A stretch of 50,425 bases of DNA from Rubrivivax sp. (GTDB taxonomy: Bacteria; Pseudomonadota; Gammaproteobacteria; Burkholderiales; Burkholderiaceae_C): the NCBI GenBank assembly GCA_022842305.1, contig JALHPY010000018.1:1-50425 (forward strand), in the 5' to 3' direction. The translations under genes and the position numbers were made by a program. Under the pieces are notes generated by a model, which saw only the letters and a list, made by a program, of their open reading frames with translations, was not told the origin of the DNA and did no database searches. Numbering within the stretch: position 1 is the stretch's first letter; every line of letters starts with the position of its first letter. This document shows positions 1 through 9,322 of this stretch, piece by piece.

Positions 1-1
1 C

Positions 2-511
2 GACCAAAGTCTTCACTACAAGCGTTTGCGCGAACCGTCCCTTTACAGATCAAGCACTTGCGCGCGCAAAACAGGCCGATTTGCAGGAATGCAACGGCGA
101 GTTGAGAAAGACGGGCTAGAGCGCCCCTGGACGCTGGCCGCCACGCTGCGTTTCGACACCACCCGCGCCAGCAACAGCGACACCGGCGAGCCCCTGCCGC
201 GCGTCGCACCCTGGCGCCTGGCGCTGGGGCTGGAAGCCGAGCAGGGGCCCTGGAGCCTGCGCGCGGAAGTCGACCATGCCGCGCGCCAGAGCCGCGTGCC
301 GGCCACCGACCAGCCCACGGCCGGATGGACCCAGCTGCACCTGGCGCTGGCCTGGCGCTTTGCCCTGGGCTCGGCCGACGGGCTGTGGAGCCTGAAACTG
401 GGCAACCTGGGTGACCGTCTGGCCTACAGCGCCAGTTCGATCCAGACGCTGCGCGGGCTGTCGCCGCTGCCCGGCAGGGCACTGAGCACCGCGCTGCGCC
501 TGAGCTGGTAA
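2..511 (+). CDS. TonB-dependent receptor, C-terminal fragment (partial)
   Basis: The last beta-strands of an outer-membrane TonB-dependent receptor, the barrel that takes up metal chelates or other large ligands. From about position 118 the translation shows alternating hydrophobic and polar strands, the short motif LPRVAPWRL, the stretch LKLGNLGDRLAYSASS and a terminal aromatic residue (LRLSW), as is usual at the end of these barrels. The frame is open to the window edge, so the 5' part lies outside. The first 35 or so codons are Arg/Lys-rich, lower in GC and not barrel-like. A deletion or insertion junction near 100-120 is therefore possible, and the gene may be a truncated remnant. The ZnuD-type receptors look closest, but this is recollection only. 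Confidence 0.6.
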   Translation, partial: DQSLHYKRLREPSLYRSSTCARKTGRFAGMQRRVEKDGLERPWTLAATLRFDTTRASNSDTGEPLPRVAPWRLALGLEAEQGPWSLRAEVDHAARQSRVPATDQPTAGWTQLHLALAWRFALGSADGLWSLKLGNLGDRLAYSASSIQTLRGLSPLPGRALSTALRLSW

Positions 512-531
512 GGACGACGCACCCAAAGAAG

Positions 532-553
532 AAGGCCACCCGAGGGTGGCCTT
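532..553. terminator. Bidirectional hairpin terminator between receptor fragment and gltA
   Basis: A perfect 10-bp stem, AAGGCCACCC (532-541) with GGGTGGCCTT (544-553), sits between two convergent genes. On the minus strand it is followed by a T-rich stretch (TTCTTCTTT), so it probably ends the sdh-gltA transcript. Confidence 0.75.
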
Positions 554-587
554 GCGTCACAGCGCCCGGGTGGGCGCGTGACGGGGT

Positions 588-1898
588 TCAGCGCAGCGCG
601 ATCGGCTTCACGTCGCGCGCCGTCGAGCCCACGAAGAGCTGGCGCGGACGGCCGATCTTGTACTCGGGGTCGGCGATCATCTCGTTGAGCTGGGCGATCC
701 AGCCCACGGTGCGGGCCAGCGCGAATATGGCCGTGAAAAGGCTCACCGGGATGCCGAGCGCGCGCTGCACGATGCCCGAGTAGAAGTCGACGTTCGGGTA
801 GAGCTTGCGCGCCACGAAGTAGTCGTCTTCCAGCGCGATCTTCTCCAGCGCCATGGCCAGCTTGAACAGCGGGTCGTCGTGCAGGCCCAGGGCCGTGAGC
901 ACCTCGTGGCAGGTTTCGCGCATCAGCTTGGCGCGCGGATCGTAGTTCTTGTAGACGCGGTGGCCGAAGCCCATCAGCTTGACGGTGGAGTTCTTGTCCT
1001 TCACCTGCTTGATGAACTCGCCGATCTTCTCGACGCCGCCGTTCTTCTGGATGTCGGTGAGCATGCTCAGCGCCGCCTCGTTGGCGCCGCCGTGCGCCGG
1101 GCCCCACAGGCAGGCCACGCCGGCGGCGATGGCCGCGAACGGGTTGGTGCCCGACGAGCCGCACAGGCGAACGGTGGAGGTGCTGGCGTTCTGCTCGTGG
1201 TCGGCGTGCAGGATGAAGATGCGGTCGATGGCGCGCACCAGCACGTCGTTGCTCTTGTATTCCTCGCAGGGGTTCGCGAACATCATGCGCATGAAGTTCG
1301 CCGAGTACGACAAGTCGTTCTTCGGGTAGACGAAGGGCTGGCCGACGCCGTACTTGTAGGACATGGCCACCAGCGTGGGCATCTTGGCGATCAGGCGGAT
1401 GGCCGCGATCTCGCGGTGCTGCGCGTTGTTGATGTCGGTGCTGTCGTGGTAGAAGGCCGACAGCGCGCCCACCAGCCCGGTGAGCACTGCCATCGGGTGC
1501 GCGTCACGCCGGAAGCCGCGCAGGAAATTCTGCATCTGGTCGTGAACCATCGTGTGGTTGGTCACCAGCTGCACGAAATCGGACTTCTGCGTCTGGTTGG
1601 GCAGGTCGCCCTTGAGCAGCAGGAAGCAGGTCTCGAGGAAGTCGCACTTCTGCGCCAGCTGCTCGATGGGGTAGCCGCGGTACAGCAACTCGCCCTTGTC
1701 ACCGTCGATGTAGGTGATGGTGCTGTTGCACGAGGCCGTGCTCAGGAAGCCCGGGTCGTAGGTGAACTTGCCGGTCTGGCCGTACAGCTTGCGGATGTCG
1801 ATGACATCCGGGCCGATGCTGCCCTTGTAGATGGGCAGCTCCATGCTGGGGCTGCCATCAGAAAAGGACAGGGTGGCTTTCACGTCGGAGGGGGTCAT
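588..1898 (-). CDS. gltA: Citrate synthase
   Basis: Condenses acetyl-CoA and oxaloacetate to citrate, the entry step of the TCA cycle, in the cytoplasm. The 436-residue length is normal for type II bacterial citrate synthases. Visible motifs are [14 protein letters not shown] near residue 231, [14 protein letters not shown] with a catalytic His near residue 310, and NVDFYSG with the catalytic Asp near residue 365. The start codon overlaps the stop of sdhE by four bases (1895-1898), so the two are translationally coupled. It is the last gene of the sdhCDABE-gltA operon, an arrangement typical of Burkholderiales, and is followed by a strong hairpin at 532-553. Confidence 0.98.
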   Translation of the reverse strand: MTPSDVKATLSFSDGSPSMELPIYKGSIGPDVIDIRKLYGQTGKFTYDPGFLSTASCNSTITYIDGDKGELLYRGYPIEQLAQKCDFLETCFLLLKGDLPNQTQKSDFVQLVTNHTMVHDQMQNFLRGFRRDAHPMAVLTGLVGALSAFYHDSTDINNAQHREIAAIRLIAKMPTLVAMSYKYGVGQPFVYPKNDLSYSANFMRMMFANPCEEYKSNDVLVRAIDRIFILHADHEQNASTSTVRLCGSSGTNPFAAIAAGVACLWGPAHGGANEAALSMLTDIQKNGGVEKIGEFIKQVKDKNSTVKLMGFGHRVYKNYDPRAKLMRETCHEVLTALGLHDDPLFKLAMALEKIALEDDYFVARKLYPNVDFYSGIVQRALGIPVSLFTAIFALARTVGWIAQLNEMIADPEYKIGRPRQLFVGSTARDVKPIALR

Positions 1899-2209
1899 GT
1901 CGCGGGCCTTTCGTCGGTTCTGGATGTTCGGATTTGGCGACCCATGCCGCCCGGCACGGTCCTCAACATCGCCAGCACCTCGTGCACTTCGGGAGTGTCT
2001 ACCTCGCCTTGCGGCTCCTGGCGGGCCAGGAACAGGTCAAGCAGGTCGTTGTCGGCCAGGTCCATCAGGGCTTGCAATCCGACGGCCTGCCTTGTCGTGA
2101 GTGATTCTTCGTGGTGGCGAAAGAAGCGCTCGATGAACAAGTCGTTTTCTAACAGACCGCGGCGGCACCGCCACTTGAGCTTGCTCAATGAACGTTCATC
2201 GATACGCAT
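1895..2209 (-). CDS. sdhE: FAD assembly factor SdhE
   Basis: Small cytoplasmic chaperone (104 residues) that promotes covalent attachment of FAD to SdhA. The family signature RGxxE is present as R17-G-L-L-E21 near the N terminus, followed by the usual helical bundle ending in an acidic stretch. It lies 6 bases after sdhB and overlaps the start of gltA, so it is clearly part of the succinate dehydrogenase operon. Confidence 0.93.
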   Translation of the reverse strand: MRIDERSLSKLKWRCRRGLLENDLFIERFFRHHEESLTTRQAVGLQALMDLADNDLLDLFLARQEPQGEVDTPEVHEVLAMLRTVPGGMGRQIRTSRTDERPAT

Positions 2210-2215
2210 GACGCG

Positions 2216-2920
2216 CTAAATGGCCCGGCGGACCATCAGCTCCTTGATCTTGCCGATGGCCTTGGTCGGGTTCAGGCTCTTGGGGCAGACGTCCACACAG
2301 TTCATGATGGTGTGGCAGCGGAACAGCCGGTACGGGTCTTCCAGGTTGTCCAGGCGGCCCGCGGTGTCCTGATCGCGGCTGTCGGCGATGAAGCGGTAGG
2401 CCTGCAGCAGGCCGGCCGGGCCGACGAACTTGTCCGGGTTCCACCAGAAACTGGGGCAGCTGGTGGAGCAGCTGGCGCACAGGATGCACTCGTACAGGCC
2501 GTTGAGCTCGTCGCGCTCTTCGGGGCTCTGCAGGCGCTCTTTCTCGGGCGGCTGGCTGTCGTTGACGAGGTAGGGCTTGATGCTGTGGTACTGCTTGAAG
2601 AACAGCGTCATGTCCACGATCAGGTCGCGGATCACCGGCAGGCCCGGCAGCGGCTTGAGCACGATGGTGCCCGGCAGCGTGAGCATGTTGGTCAGGCAGG
2701 CCAGACCGTTCTTGCCGTTGATGTTCATCGCGTCCGAACCGCACACGCCTTCGCGGCAGCTGCGCCGGAAGCTGAGGGTCGGGTCCACCGCCTTGAGCTT
2801 GTTCAGCGCGTCGAGCAGCATGCGCTCGTGGCCGTCGAGCTCGACCTGCAGCGTCTGCATGCGCGGCTTGTCGTCGGTGTCGGGGTCGTAGCGGTAGATC
2901 TGGAAAGTGCGCAGGGTCAT
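2216..2920 (-). CDS. sdhB: Succinate dehydrogenase iron-sulfur subunit
   Basis: Carries the three iron-sulfur clusters that pass electrons from SdhA to ubiquinone in complex II on the cytoplasmic face of the membrane. The N-terminal [2Fe-2S] domain shows C55, C60 and C75 within CREGVCGSDAMNINGKNGLA. The C-terminal half has the ferredoxin-like motifs CILCASCSTSCP and CHTIMNCVDVCP for the [4Fe-4S] and [3Fe-4S] clusters. Length (234 residues) is normal. It lies 13 bases after sdhA and 6 bases before sdhE. Confidence 0.98.
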   Translation of the reverse strand: MTLRTFQIYRYDPDTDDKPRMQTLQVELDGHERMLLDALNKLKAVDPTLSFRRSCREGVCGSDAMNINGKNGLACLTNMLTLPGTIVLKPLPGLPVIRDLIVDMTLFFKQYHSIKPYLVNDSQPPEKERLQSPEERDELNGLYECILCASCSTSCPSFWWNPDKFVGPAGLLQAYRFIADSRDQDTAGRLDNLEDPYRLFRCHTIMNCVDVCPKSLNPTKAIGKIKELMVRRAI

Positions 2921-2933
2921 GGGATGCGGCCTG

Positions 2934-4730
2934 TTAGAACGTGCGGACCTTGGGCGGGACCGATTCGACGGTGAGCGGCTTCAGTTGCACCGGCTTGTAC
3001 TCGAGCCGGTTGCCTTCGGAGTACCACAGCGTGTGCTTGAGCCAGACCTCGTCGTTGCGGCCGTTGGGGTACTGCGCGCTGTCGCCGTAGTCGTTGACGG
3101 TGTGCGCGCCCCGGCTCTCGTGGCGCGCGGCGGCCGAGATCATGGTGGCCTGCGCCGCCTCGATCAGGTTGTCGACTTCCAGGGCCTCGATGCGCGCGGT
3201 GTTGAAGACCTTGCTCTTGTCCTTCAGGCCGATGTGCTTGACGCGCTCGGCGATGGCCGCGATCTTCTTGACGCCCTCGTCCATGATGGCCTGGGTGCGG
3301 AAGACGCTGGCGTGCTGCTGCATCGCGTTGCGCAGGTCATTGGCCACGTCCTGCGCATACTCGCCGTCGGTGGCGTTGTCCAGGCGCGCCAGGCGCGCCA
3401 GCGAGCGGTCGGCGGCGTCGTCCGGCAGCGGCTTGTGGTTGTGGTCGGCGTTCTTGAAGCTGCCCACGATGTGGTTGCCGGCGGCGCGGCCGAAGACCAG
3501 CAGGTCGAGCAGCGAGTTGGTGCCCAGGCGATTGGCGCCGTGCACGCTGACGCAGGAGCATTCGCCCACCGCGTACAGGCCGCCGATCACGCTGTTGGGG
3601 TTGCCGTCCTTGGGTGCGACGACCTGGCCGTTGATGTTGGTCGGGATGCCGCCCATCTGGTAGTGGATGGTCGGCACCACCGGAATGGGTTCCTTGGAGA
3701 TGTCGACGTTGGCGAAGTTGTGGCCGATCTCGAACACGCTGGGCAGGCGCTTGAGGATGGTGTCGGCGCCCAGGTGGGTCATGTCGAGGTTGATGTAGTC
3801 CTTGTTGGGACCGCAGCCGCGACCTTCCTTGATCTCCTGGTCCATGCAGCGGCTGACGAAGTCGCGCGGTGCAAGGTCCTTGAGCGTGGGCGCGTAGCGC
3901 TCCATGAAGCGCTCGCCGTTGACGTTGCGCAGGATCGCGCCTTCGCCGCGGCAGCCTTCGGTCAGCAGCACCCCGGCGTTGTGCACGCCGGTGGGGTGGA
4001 ACTGCCAGAACTCCATGTCTTCCAGCGGGATGCCGGCGCGCGCCGCCATGCCCAGGCCGTCGCCGGTGTTGATGAACGCATTGGTGCTGGCGGCGAAGAT
4101 GCGGCCGGCGCCGCCGGTGGCCAGCAGCGTGGTCTTGGCCTCGAGGATGTGCACCTCGCCGGTTTCCATCTCGAGCGCGGTGACGCCCAGCACGCTGCCT
4201 TCGGCGTCGCGGATCAGGTCGAGTGCCATCCACTCGACGAAGAAGTTGGTGCGCGCCTTGACGTTCTGCTGGTACAGCGTGTGCAGCATGGCGTGGCCGG
4301 TGCGGTCGGCCGCGGCGCAGGCGCGCTGCACCGGCTTCTCACCGTAGTTGGCGGTGTGGCCGCCGAAGGGGCGCTGGTAGATCGTGCCGTCGGGGTTGCG
4401 GTCGAAGGGCATGCCGAAATGCTCGAGCTCGTACACGACCTTGGGCGCCTCGCGGCACATGAACTCGATCGCGTCCTGGTCGCCCAGCCAGTCGGAACCC
4501 TTGACGGTGTCGTAGAAGTGGTAGTGCCAGTTGTCCTCGGCCATGTTGCCCAGGCTGGCGCCGATGCCGCCCTGGGCAGCCACGGTGTGCGAGCGGGTGG
4601 GAAAGACCTTGGTCAGCACGGCCACGTTGAGACCGGCCAGCGCCAGTTGCAGCGAGGCGCGCATGCCGGAACCGCCGGCACCGACGATGACGACGTCGAA
4701 CCTGCGCCGCGGAAGAGAACCGATTGCCAT
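2934..4730 (-). CDS. sdhA: Succinate dehydrogenase flavoprotein subunit
   Basis: Oxidises succinate to fumarate and carries covalently bound FAD. The 598-residue protein has the dinucleotide-binding motif GAGGSG at residues 18-23 and SHTVAAQGGIGASLGN, in which H48 is the expected FAD-linking histidine. Further along are the conserved HPTGVHNAGVLLTEGCRGEG and VGECSCVSVHGANRLGTNSL segments of the family. It sits 24 bases after sdhD and 13 bases before sdhB in the same transcript. Confidence 0.98.
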   Translation of the reverse strand: MAIGSLPRRRFDVVIVGAGGSGMRASLQLALAGLNVAVLTKVFPTRSHTVAAQGGIGASLGNMAEDNWHYHFYDTVKGSDWLGDQDAIEFMCREAPKVVYELEHFGMPFDRNPDGTIYQRPFGGHTANYGEKPVQRACAAADRTGHAMLHTLYQQNVKARTNFFVEWMALDLIRDAEGSVLGVTALEMETGEVHILEAKTTLLATGGAGRIFAASTNAFINTGDGLGMAARAGIPLEDMEFWQFHPTGVHNAGVLLTEGCRGEGAILRNVNGERFMERYAPTLKDLAPRDFVSRCMDQEIKEGRGCGPNKDYINLDMTHLGADTILKRLPSVFEIGHNFANVDISKEPIPVVPTIHYQMGGIPTNINGQVVAPKDGNPNSVIGGLYAVGECSCVSVHGANRLGTNSLLDLLVFGRAAGNHIVGSFKNADHNHKPLPDDAADRSLARLARLDNATDGEYAQDVANDLRNAMQQHASVFRTQAIMDEGVKKIAAIAERVKHIGLKDKSKVFNTARIEALEVDNLIEAAQATMISAAARHESRGAHTVNDYGDSAQYPNGRNDEVWLKHTLWYSEGNRLEYKPVQLKPLTVESVPPKVRTF

Positions 4731-4754
4731 GTGAGGAATCCTTGCGAGCGCGTC

Positions 4755-5120
4755 TTACAGACGCCAGAGAACCTGGATGGCCCAGCCGATGCAGCCGATC
4801 AGCCAGACGATGGACGCCACCTGCAGCACCAGGCGCATGGCCGCGGGCTTGACGTAGTCCATCCAGATGTCGCGCACGCCGACCCAGGCATGCCAGCCCA
4901 GGGCGACGAAGACGACGAAGGTCAGCACCTTCATCCACTGCGCCGAGAAGATGGCCGCCCAGGCGTCGTAGCCCAGCGGGCCGCTGGTCAGCAGCACCTG
5001 CAGCAGCAGCACCACCGTGAACAGCGCCATCAGCACCGCGGTGACGCGCTGGCTGAGCCAGTCGCGCATGCCGTAATGGGCGCCGACGACGACGCGCTTG
5101 GATCCGTAGTTGACCGTCAT
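4755..5120 (-). CDS. sdhD: Succinate dehydrogenase membrane anchor subunit
   Basis: One of two integral membrane subunits that anchor complex II, bind haem b and form the quinone site. The 121-residue protein has three predicted membrane helices, about residues 30-50, 58-78 and 95-115. The segment GWHAWVGVRDIWMDYVKP at the end of the second helix is typical of betaproteobacterial SdhD. It lies 10 bases after sdhC. Assignment rests on this motif and the operon position. Confidence 0.95.
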   Translation of the reverse strand: MTVNYGSKRVVVGAHYGMRDWLSQRVTAVLMALFTVVLLLQVLLTSGPLGYDAWAAIFSAQWMKVLTFVVFVALGWHAWVGVRDIWMDYVKPAAMRLVLQVASIVWLIGCIGWAIQVLWRL

Positions 5121-5130
5121 GGGGCTTGCC

Positions 5131-5553
5131 TCAGTACAGACCGAAGAGCTTGGCGCCGAGCGCCAGCGTGAGCACCGCGCTGGACGCCAGCGTGAACAGC
5201 GCCGACTGGTGGCCCTGCTCCTTGCTGACGCTGTGCGTGGCGTCCATCCAAAGGTGGCGCACGCCGGCGATGAAGTGGTGCAGGTAGCCCCAGATCAACC
5301 CCAGCACCGCCAGCTTGACGAACCAGCCGGGGATGAAGCCGATGCCGGTGACGAAGGCGGCGGCGAAACGCTCGAACGACATCTCGGAGGTGACGCTGGT
5401 GTCGAACAGCCAGATGATGAACGGCAGCAGCACGAACATGATCACGCCGCTGATGCGGTGCAGGATGGATACCACGCCGGCGGGGGGCAGCCGGTACTGT
5501 GTGGCGTCGGCCAGCCGCATCGTGCCGGGTCTTTGCTTCTTGATTTCGGGCAT
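5131..5553 (-). CDS. sdhC: Succinate dehydrogenase cytochrome b556 subunit
   Basis: Haem-binding membrane subunit of complex II. The 140-residue protein has three hydrophobic helices. The first starts in the family motif SILHRISGVIMF, and HHFIAGVRHLWMDATHS supplies the conserved histidines expected to include a haem ligand. It is the first gene of the sdh operon, 97 bases downstream of the gntR stop on the same strand. The operon may have its own promoter in that gap or be read through from gntR. Confidence 0.95.
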   Translation of the reverse strand: MPEIKKQRPGTMRLADATQYRLPPAGVVSILHRISGVIMFVLLPFIIWLFDTSVTSEMSFERFAAAFVTGIGFIPGWFVKLAVLGLIWGYLHHFIAGVRHLWMDATHSVSKEQGHQSALFTLASSAVLTLALGAKLFGLY

Positions 5554-5650
5554 CGTCTCGCTCTCGGAACCGGGTGTAACCCAGTGAGTTTATTGCAACG
5601 CAACAGGCTTACGCGGAACTGGAGCCGGCAGCGTGGCCGGCACCGCCGGA

Positions 5651-6442
5651 TCAGCTGAGTTCGTTGCGGTAGTGGTGCGCCGCCGTGTGGTACAGGCCAC
5701 GGCGCAACTCGACGGGCCGGTCACCGTAGGTGAAGGTCAGCCGCTCCACCGACAGCAGCGGTGCGCCCGGCGGCAGTTCCAGCAGCGCGGCCTCTTCGGG
5801 GCCGGCGGCCACGGCGCGGATCTTTTCCTCGGCGCGTATGGTCTGCACCGAGAACTCGGCCTCGAACAGGCGGTACAGCGGCCCGCGCCAGGCGGCCAGG
5901 CGCTCGGCCGTCAGCCCCTTGAACAGCGTGCCGGGCAGCCACAGATCGTCCAGCACCACCGGGCGCGGCGACACCGGATCGGGCGTCAGCAGCAGCCGGC
6001 GCACCTGCACCGCGGCCTCGCCGGCCTTCAGGTCGAGCAGGCGCGCCACCTGCGAAGGCGCACGCATGCGCCGGCAGTCGAGCAGCCGGCGTTGCAGCGC
6101 CGCAGCCTCGCCCTCGTCGGGCATCAGGCGCAGAAAGCGGTACTGCGTGGCCTGCTCGGCGTGGCTGGCGACGAAGGTGCCCTTGCCCTGACGCCGCACG
6201 AGCAGGTTTTCCATCGCCATCTCGTCGATGGCCTTGCGCACCGTGCCCTGGCTGACGCGGTAGCGCGCCGCCAGTTCGATCTCGCTGGGGATGGCCTGCC
6301 CCGGCAGCCAGTCGCCCGCCTGCAGGCCGCGCACCAGCAGCGCCTTGATCTGCCGGTACAGCGGACTGAAGGCCGGCGCGGGCTCGGCCGCAACCGCGGC
6401 TTCGGCGGCAGGCGGGTCGGGAAGCGTGCTGGCGGCGGACAT
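5651..6442 (-). CDS. GntR/HutC-family transcriptional regulator
   Basis: A DNA-binding regulator with an N-terminal winged helix ([20 protein letters not shown], then [21 protein letters not shown]) and a C-terminal UTRA-type effector-binding domain ending in [19 protein letters not shown]. The start at 6442 gives the sequence [10 protein letters not shown]. An ATG 36 bases upstream (6478) is also in frame, and neither has a strong ribosome binding site. Position between the sdh operon and divergent mdh suggests control of TCA-cycle genes. The palindrome at 6487-6502, just upstream of this gene, is its likely binding site. The effector cannot be read from sequence. Confidence 0.88.
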   Translation of the reverse strand: MSAASTLPDPPAAEAAVAAEPAPAFSPLYRQIKALLVRGLQAGDWLPGQAIPSEIELAARYRVSQGTVRKAIDEMAMENLLVRRQGKGTFVASHAEQATQYRFLRLMPDEGEAAALQRRLLDCRRMRAPSQVARLLDLKAGEAAVQVRRLLLTPDPVSPRPVVLDDLWLPGTLFKGLTAERLAAWRGPLYRLFEAEFSVQTIRAEEKIRAVAAGPEEAALLELPPGAPLLSVERLTFTYGDRPVELRRGLYHTAAHHYRNELS

Positions 6443-6486
6443 CGACCGATTGCAGCACGCCGCACCGGCGGCGTCCATCGGTGCGA

Positions 6487-6502
6487 TGTCTTATATAAGA
6501 CA
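6487..6502. promoter_or_regulatory. 16-bp perfect palindrome, candidate operator of the GntR regulator
   Basis: TGTCTTATATAAGACA is a perfect palindrome in the gntR-mdh intergenic region, 45 bases from the gntR start and 113 bases from the mdh start. It is strikingly AT-rich for this genome. I recall TCTTATATAAGA-type sites in front of TCA-cycle genes of other Burkholderiales, but the link to this regulator is inferred. No second copy was seen upstream of sdhC. Confidence 0.7.
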
Positions 6503-6557
6503 GATCGCAACCCTTCGCCGGCAGGCGCTTTGTCAGCCTGGTGCCAAGAGCAGCGGC

Positions 6558-6563
6558 TATAAA
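6558..6563 (+). promoter_or_regulatory. Probable -10 element for mdh
   Basis: TATAAA stands out in a GC-rich leader, 52 bases upstream of the mdh start. No good -35 hexamer sits at the normal 16-18 base spacing (TTGTCA at 6530-6535 is 22 bases away), so the promoter may be weak or activated. Confidence 0.4.
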
Positions 6564-6614
6564 CTGTCCGGTTCGCTGACCCGCACTTTCCACCCCCAGA
6601 CGAGGAGATCATCC

Positions 6615-7601
6615 ATGAGCAAGAAGCCCGTTCGCGTTGCAGTCACCGGCGCCGCCGGCCAGATCGGCTATGCCCTGCTGTTTCGCATCGCCAGCGGCGA
6701 AATGCTCGGCAAGGACCAGCCCGTGATCCTGCAACTGCTGGAAGTGCCGGTCGAAGGCCCGCAGAAGGCACTGCAGGGCGTGATGATGGAACTCCAGGAC
6801 TGCGCCTTCCCGCTGCTGGCCGGCATGGAAGCGCACAGCGACCCGGTCTCCGCCTTCAAGGACACCGACTACGCGCTGCTCGTGGGCGCACGCCCGCGCG
6901 GCCCCGGCATGGAGCGCGCCGACCTGCTGGCCGCCAACGCCCAGATCTTCACCGCTCAGGGCAAGGCCCTGAACGCCAGCGCCAGCCGCGACGTCAAGGT
7001 GCTGGTGGTCGGCAACCCGGCCAACACCAACGCCTACATCGCGATGAAGAGCGCGCCCGACCTGAAGCGCGAGAGCTTCACCGCCATGCTGCGCCTGGAC
7101 CACAACCGCGCGCTCAGCCAGATCGCTGCCAAGACCGGCAAGGCCGTGGCCTCGATCAAGAAGCTGGCCGTGTGGGGCAACCACAGCCCGACCATGTACG
7201 CCGACTACCGCTTCGCCACCATCGACGGCGCCAGCGTCAAGGACATGATCAACGATCAGGTCTGGAACAAGGACACCTTCCTGCCCACCGTGGGCAAGCG
7301 CGGTGCGGCCATCATCGCCGCGCGCGGCGTGTCCTCGGCCGCCAGCGCGGCCAACGCGGCCATCGACCACATGCACGACTGGGCCCTGGGCACCGGCGGC
7401 GAGTGGGTCACCATGGGCGTGCCCAGCAACGGCGAGTACGGCATCCCCAAGGACGTGGTGTTCGGCTTCCCGGTCACCTGCGAAGGCGGCAAGTACAAAA
7501 TAGTCGAAGGCCTGCCCATCGACGCGTTCAGCCAGGGCTGCATCGACAAGACGCTGGCCGAGCTGACGGGCGAACAGGACGGCGTCAAGCACCTGCTCTG
7601 A
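6615..7601 (+). CDS. mdh: Malate dehydrogenase (NAD-dependent)
   Basis: Oxidises malate to oxaloacetate with NAD+, feeding citrate synthase. The ATG at 6615 follows a clear AGGAG (6603-6607) and begins [20 protein letters not shown], which contains the Rossmann motif GAAGQIG. The active-site segment [15 protein letters not shown] and the catalytic-His segment [11 protein letters not shown] are both present. The 328-residue length matches the betaproteobacterial family. The open frame extends upstream to 6291, but that part overlaps gntR and lacks a ribosome binding site. The stop is 7 bases before the next gene, so they are probably cotranscribed. Confidence 0.97.
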   Translation: MSKKPVRVAVTGAAGQIGYALLFRIASGEMLGKDQPVILQLLEVPVEGPQKALQGVMMELQDCAFPLLAGMEAHSDPVSAFKDTDYALLVGARPRGPGMERADLLAANAQIFTAQGKALNASASRDVKVLVVGNPANTNAYIAMKSAPDLKRESFTAMLRLDHNRALSQIAAKTGKAVASIKKLAVWGNHSPTMYADYRFATIDGASVKDMINDQVWNKDTFLPTVGKRGAAIIAARGVSSAASAANAAIDHMHDWALGTGGEWVTMGVPSNGEYGIPKDVVFGFPVTCEGGKYKIVEGLPIDAFSQGCIDKTLAELTGEQDGVKHLL

Positions 7602-7608
7602 TCGGCAC

Positions 7609-8607
7609 ATGATCTCGCCGCGCGCAGTGCTCTTCGGCGCCGGCGAACTGCCGCCGGCCTTGCCGGTGTGCGACCACTATGCCGGCGTCGAGCCGCGCAT
7701 GCGCAAGAGCCTGCAGCTGCAGGCCGAGCTGGGGCCGGTCTTCGATGTCACGCTGGACAACGAAGACGGCGCCCCGGTGGGCGGCGAAATCGACCAGGCG
7801 CACCTGATCGTCGCGCTGCTCAACAGCCGCGACAACCGCCACGGCCGCGTCGGCGTGCGCCTGCTGCCGGTGGAACACCCGCGCTTCGCCGACGTGGCAG
7901 CCATCGTGCTGGCCTCGGCCCGCGCGCCGGCCTACATCATGCTGCCCAAGCCCGAGGGACTGGCCGACCTGCAACGTGCAGCGCAGGCCATCGATGCACT
8001 GGGCGGCGGCGCCATCCCGCTGCACGCGCTGGTCGAGACCCACGGCGCGCTGCGCGAGGTGGCCGCGCTGGCGGCGCACCCGCGCATCGAATCGTTGTCC
8101 TTCGGGCTGATGGATTTCGTCTCGGCGCACCGCGGCGCGATCCCGCAGGCGGCCATGGGCGTGTCAGCCCCCGGGGGCCAGTTCGACCACCCGCTGGTGC
8201 TGCGCGCCAAGCTGGAAATCGCCGCCGCCTGCCATGCGCAGGCCAAGACGCCCTCGCATTGCGTGGTGACCGAGTTCAAGGACACGCAGGCGCTGCAGGC
8301 CGCGGCCGAGCAGGCCTGCCGCCGCCTGGGCTACACGCGCATGTGGAGCATCCACCCGGCGCAGATCCGCCCCATCGTCGCCGCCTTCGCCCCCGGCGCG
8401 GCCGAGGTCGAGCAGGCGGTCGAGATCATCTGCGCCGCGCAGGCCGCGCAGTGGGCGCCCATCAGCCACCCGTCGGGCGGGCGCGAAACCCTGCACGACC
8501 GCGCCAGCTACCGCTACTTCTGGCACGTGATCGAACGCGCCCAGCGCACCGCTGCGGCTGGCACGTCACCGTTGCCGGCCGCGCTGCGTGCCGCCTGGTT
8601 CGGCTGA
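7609..8607 (+). CDS. HpcH/HpaI aldolase, citrate lyase beta (CitE)-like
   Basis: A 332-residue TIM-barrel lyase of the CitE/malyl-CoA lyase superfamily, which cleaves or forms carbon bonds in CoA thioesters such as malyl-CoA or citramalyl-CoA. Visible family signatures are the Mg-binding segment TLDNEDGAP near residue 46, [15 protein letters not shown] and the C-terminal MWSIHPAQI. It follows mdh by 7 bases. That pairing is common in Burkholderiales and suggests a task near malate metabolism. The genuine citrate lyase alpha and gamma partners are absent, so the true substrate is unknown. Confidence 0.85.
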   Translation: MISPRAVLFGAGELPPALPVCDHYAGVEPRMRKSLQLQAELGPVFDVTLDNEDGAPVGGEIDQAHLIVALLNSRDNRHGRVGVRLLPVEHPRFADVAAIVLASARAPAYIMLPKPEGLADLQRAAQAIDALGGGAIPLHALVETHGALREVAALAAHPRIESLSFGLMDFVSAHRGAIPQAAMGVSAPGGQFDHPLVLRAKLEIAAACHAQAKTPSHCVVTEFKDTQALQAAAEQACRRLGYTRMWSIHPAQIRPIVAAFAPGAAEVEQAVEIICAAQAAQWAPISHPSGGRETLHDRASYRYFWHVIERAQRTAAAGTSPLPAALRAAWFG

Positions 8608-8737
8608 AACGCGCAGTATTCACGCCGGCCTGACGCACCCCGAGCGCTGGGTTTGCGCCTGGTTGCACTCGCCAACGCCTGTACACCAGGGCCCTTCGAA
8701 CAATGGCACTCATCGCCACCGATTCGAAGGAAACACC

Positions 8738-9112
8738 ATGTACCGCACCGCCCTGGCCCTGGCCGCCTGCTGCCTCACGCTGCCCGCGCTGGCGGCCGAG
8801 CCCCTCAGCAACGGCCAGATCGAGGCCGCCGGCCGCGTCTACACCGGCACCGCCGCCTGCGAGTTCAACCAGGCCGTGAGCCTGACGCCCGTGGACGGCA
8901 AGCCGGGGCACTTCACGCTGGGCTACAAGAAGGCCCGCTACACCATGGTGCCGCAGGAAACCAGCACCGGCGCCGTGCGCCTGGAAGATGCCAAGTCGGG
9001 CATGGTCTGGCTGCAGATCCCCAGCAAGTCCATGCTCATGGACGCCAAGCGCGGCCAGCGCGTGGCCGATGCCTGCATGATGGAGCAGCAGCGCACGATG
9101 GCCTCGCGCTGA
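8738..9112 (+). CDS. Small secreted/periplasmic protein, function unknown
   Basis: A 124-residue protein with a Sec signal peptide: MYRTALALAACCLTLPALAA, cleavage expected after ALAA. The ATG at 8738 follows GAAGGA (8726-8731), which fixes the start; the longer open frame upstream is not supported. The mature part is predicted beta-rich, with two cysteines (in TAACEFN and DACMMEQ) that could form a disulfide. I recall similar unnamed proteins in related genomes but no function. It is 130 bases downstream of the CitE-like gene and may share its transcript. Confidence 0.75.
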   Translation: MYRTALALAACCLTLPALAAEPLSNGQIEAAGRVYTGTAACEFNQAVSLTPVDGKPGHFTLGYKKARYTMVPQETSTGAVRLEDAKSGMVWLQIPSKSMLMDAKRGQRVADACMMEQQRTMASR

Positions 9113-9188
9113 CAAGGCGCGAATGAACCTGCTGCGCGACCCGATCTCAGCCCTGCGCCATGGGCCAGAGGCCCATGTCCTTCGCCAG

Positions 9189-9278
9189 CGAGAAACAGTG
9201 CGCAGGCACTGTTTCTCGTCCGGGCTCAGCTCCTCGCCGTACGGGTGTACGGCTGCGGTGCTCGAGCTGACCTCGAGC
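9189..9278. repeat. Three consecutive hairpins in a convergent intergenic region
   Basis: Three perfect inverted repeats follow one another: CGAGAAACAGTGC (9189-9201) with 9206-9217 and one further base, a 12-13 bp stem; GCCGTAC (9236-9242) with 9247-9253; and GCTCGAG (9260-9266) with 9272-9278. The first can end the plus-strand transcript of the 8738-9112 gene and the minus-strand sbcB transcript. The array also resembles a dispersed intergenic repeat unit. Confidence 0.6.
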
Positions 9279-9322
9279 CGCTCGCGACGGTTCCTTCACA
9301 CCTTGTCGGCCGGGCCCCGCGC

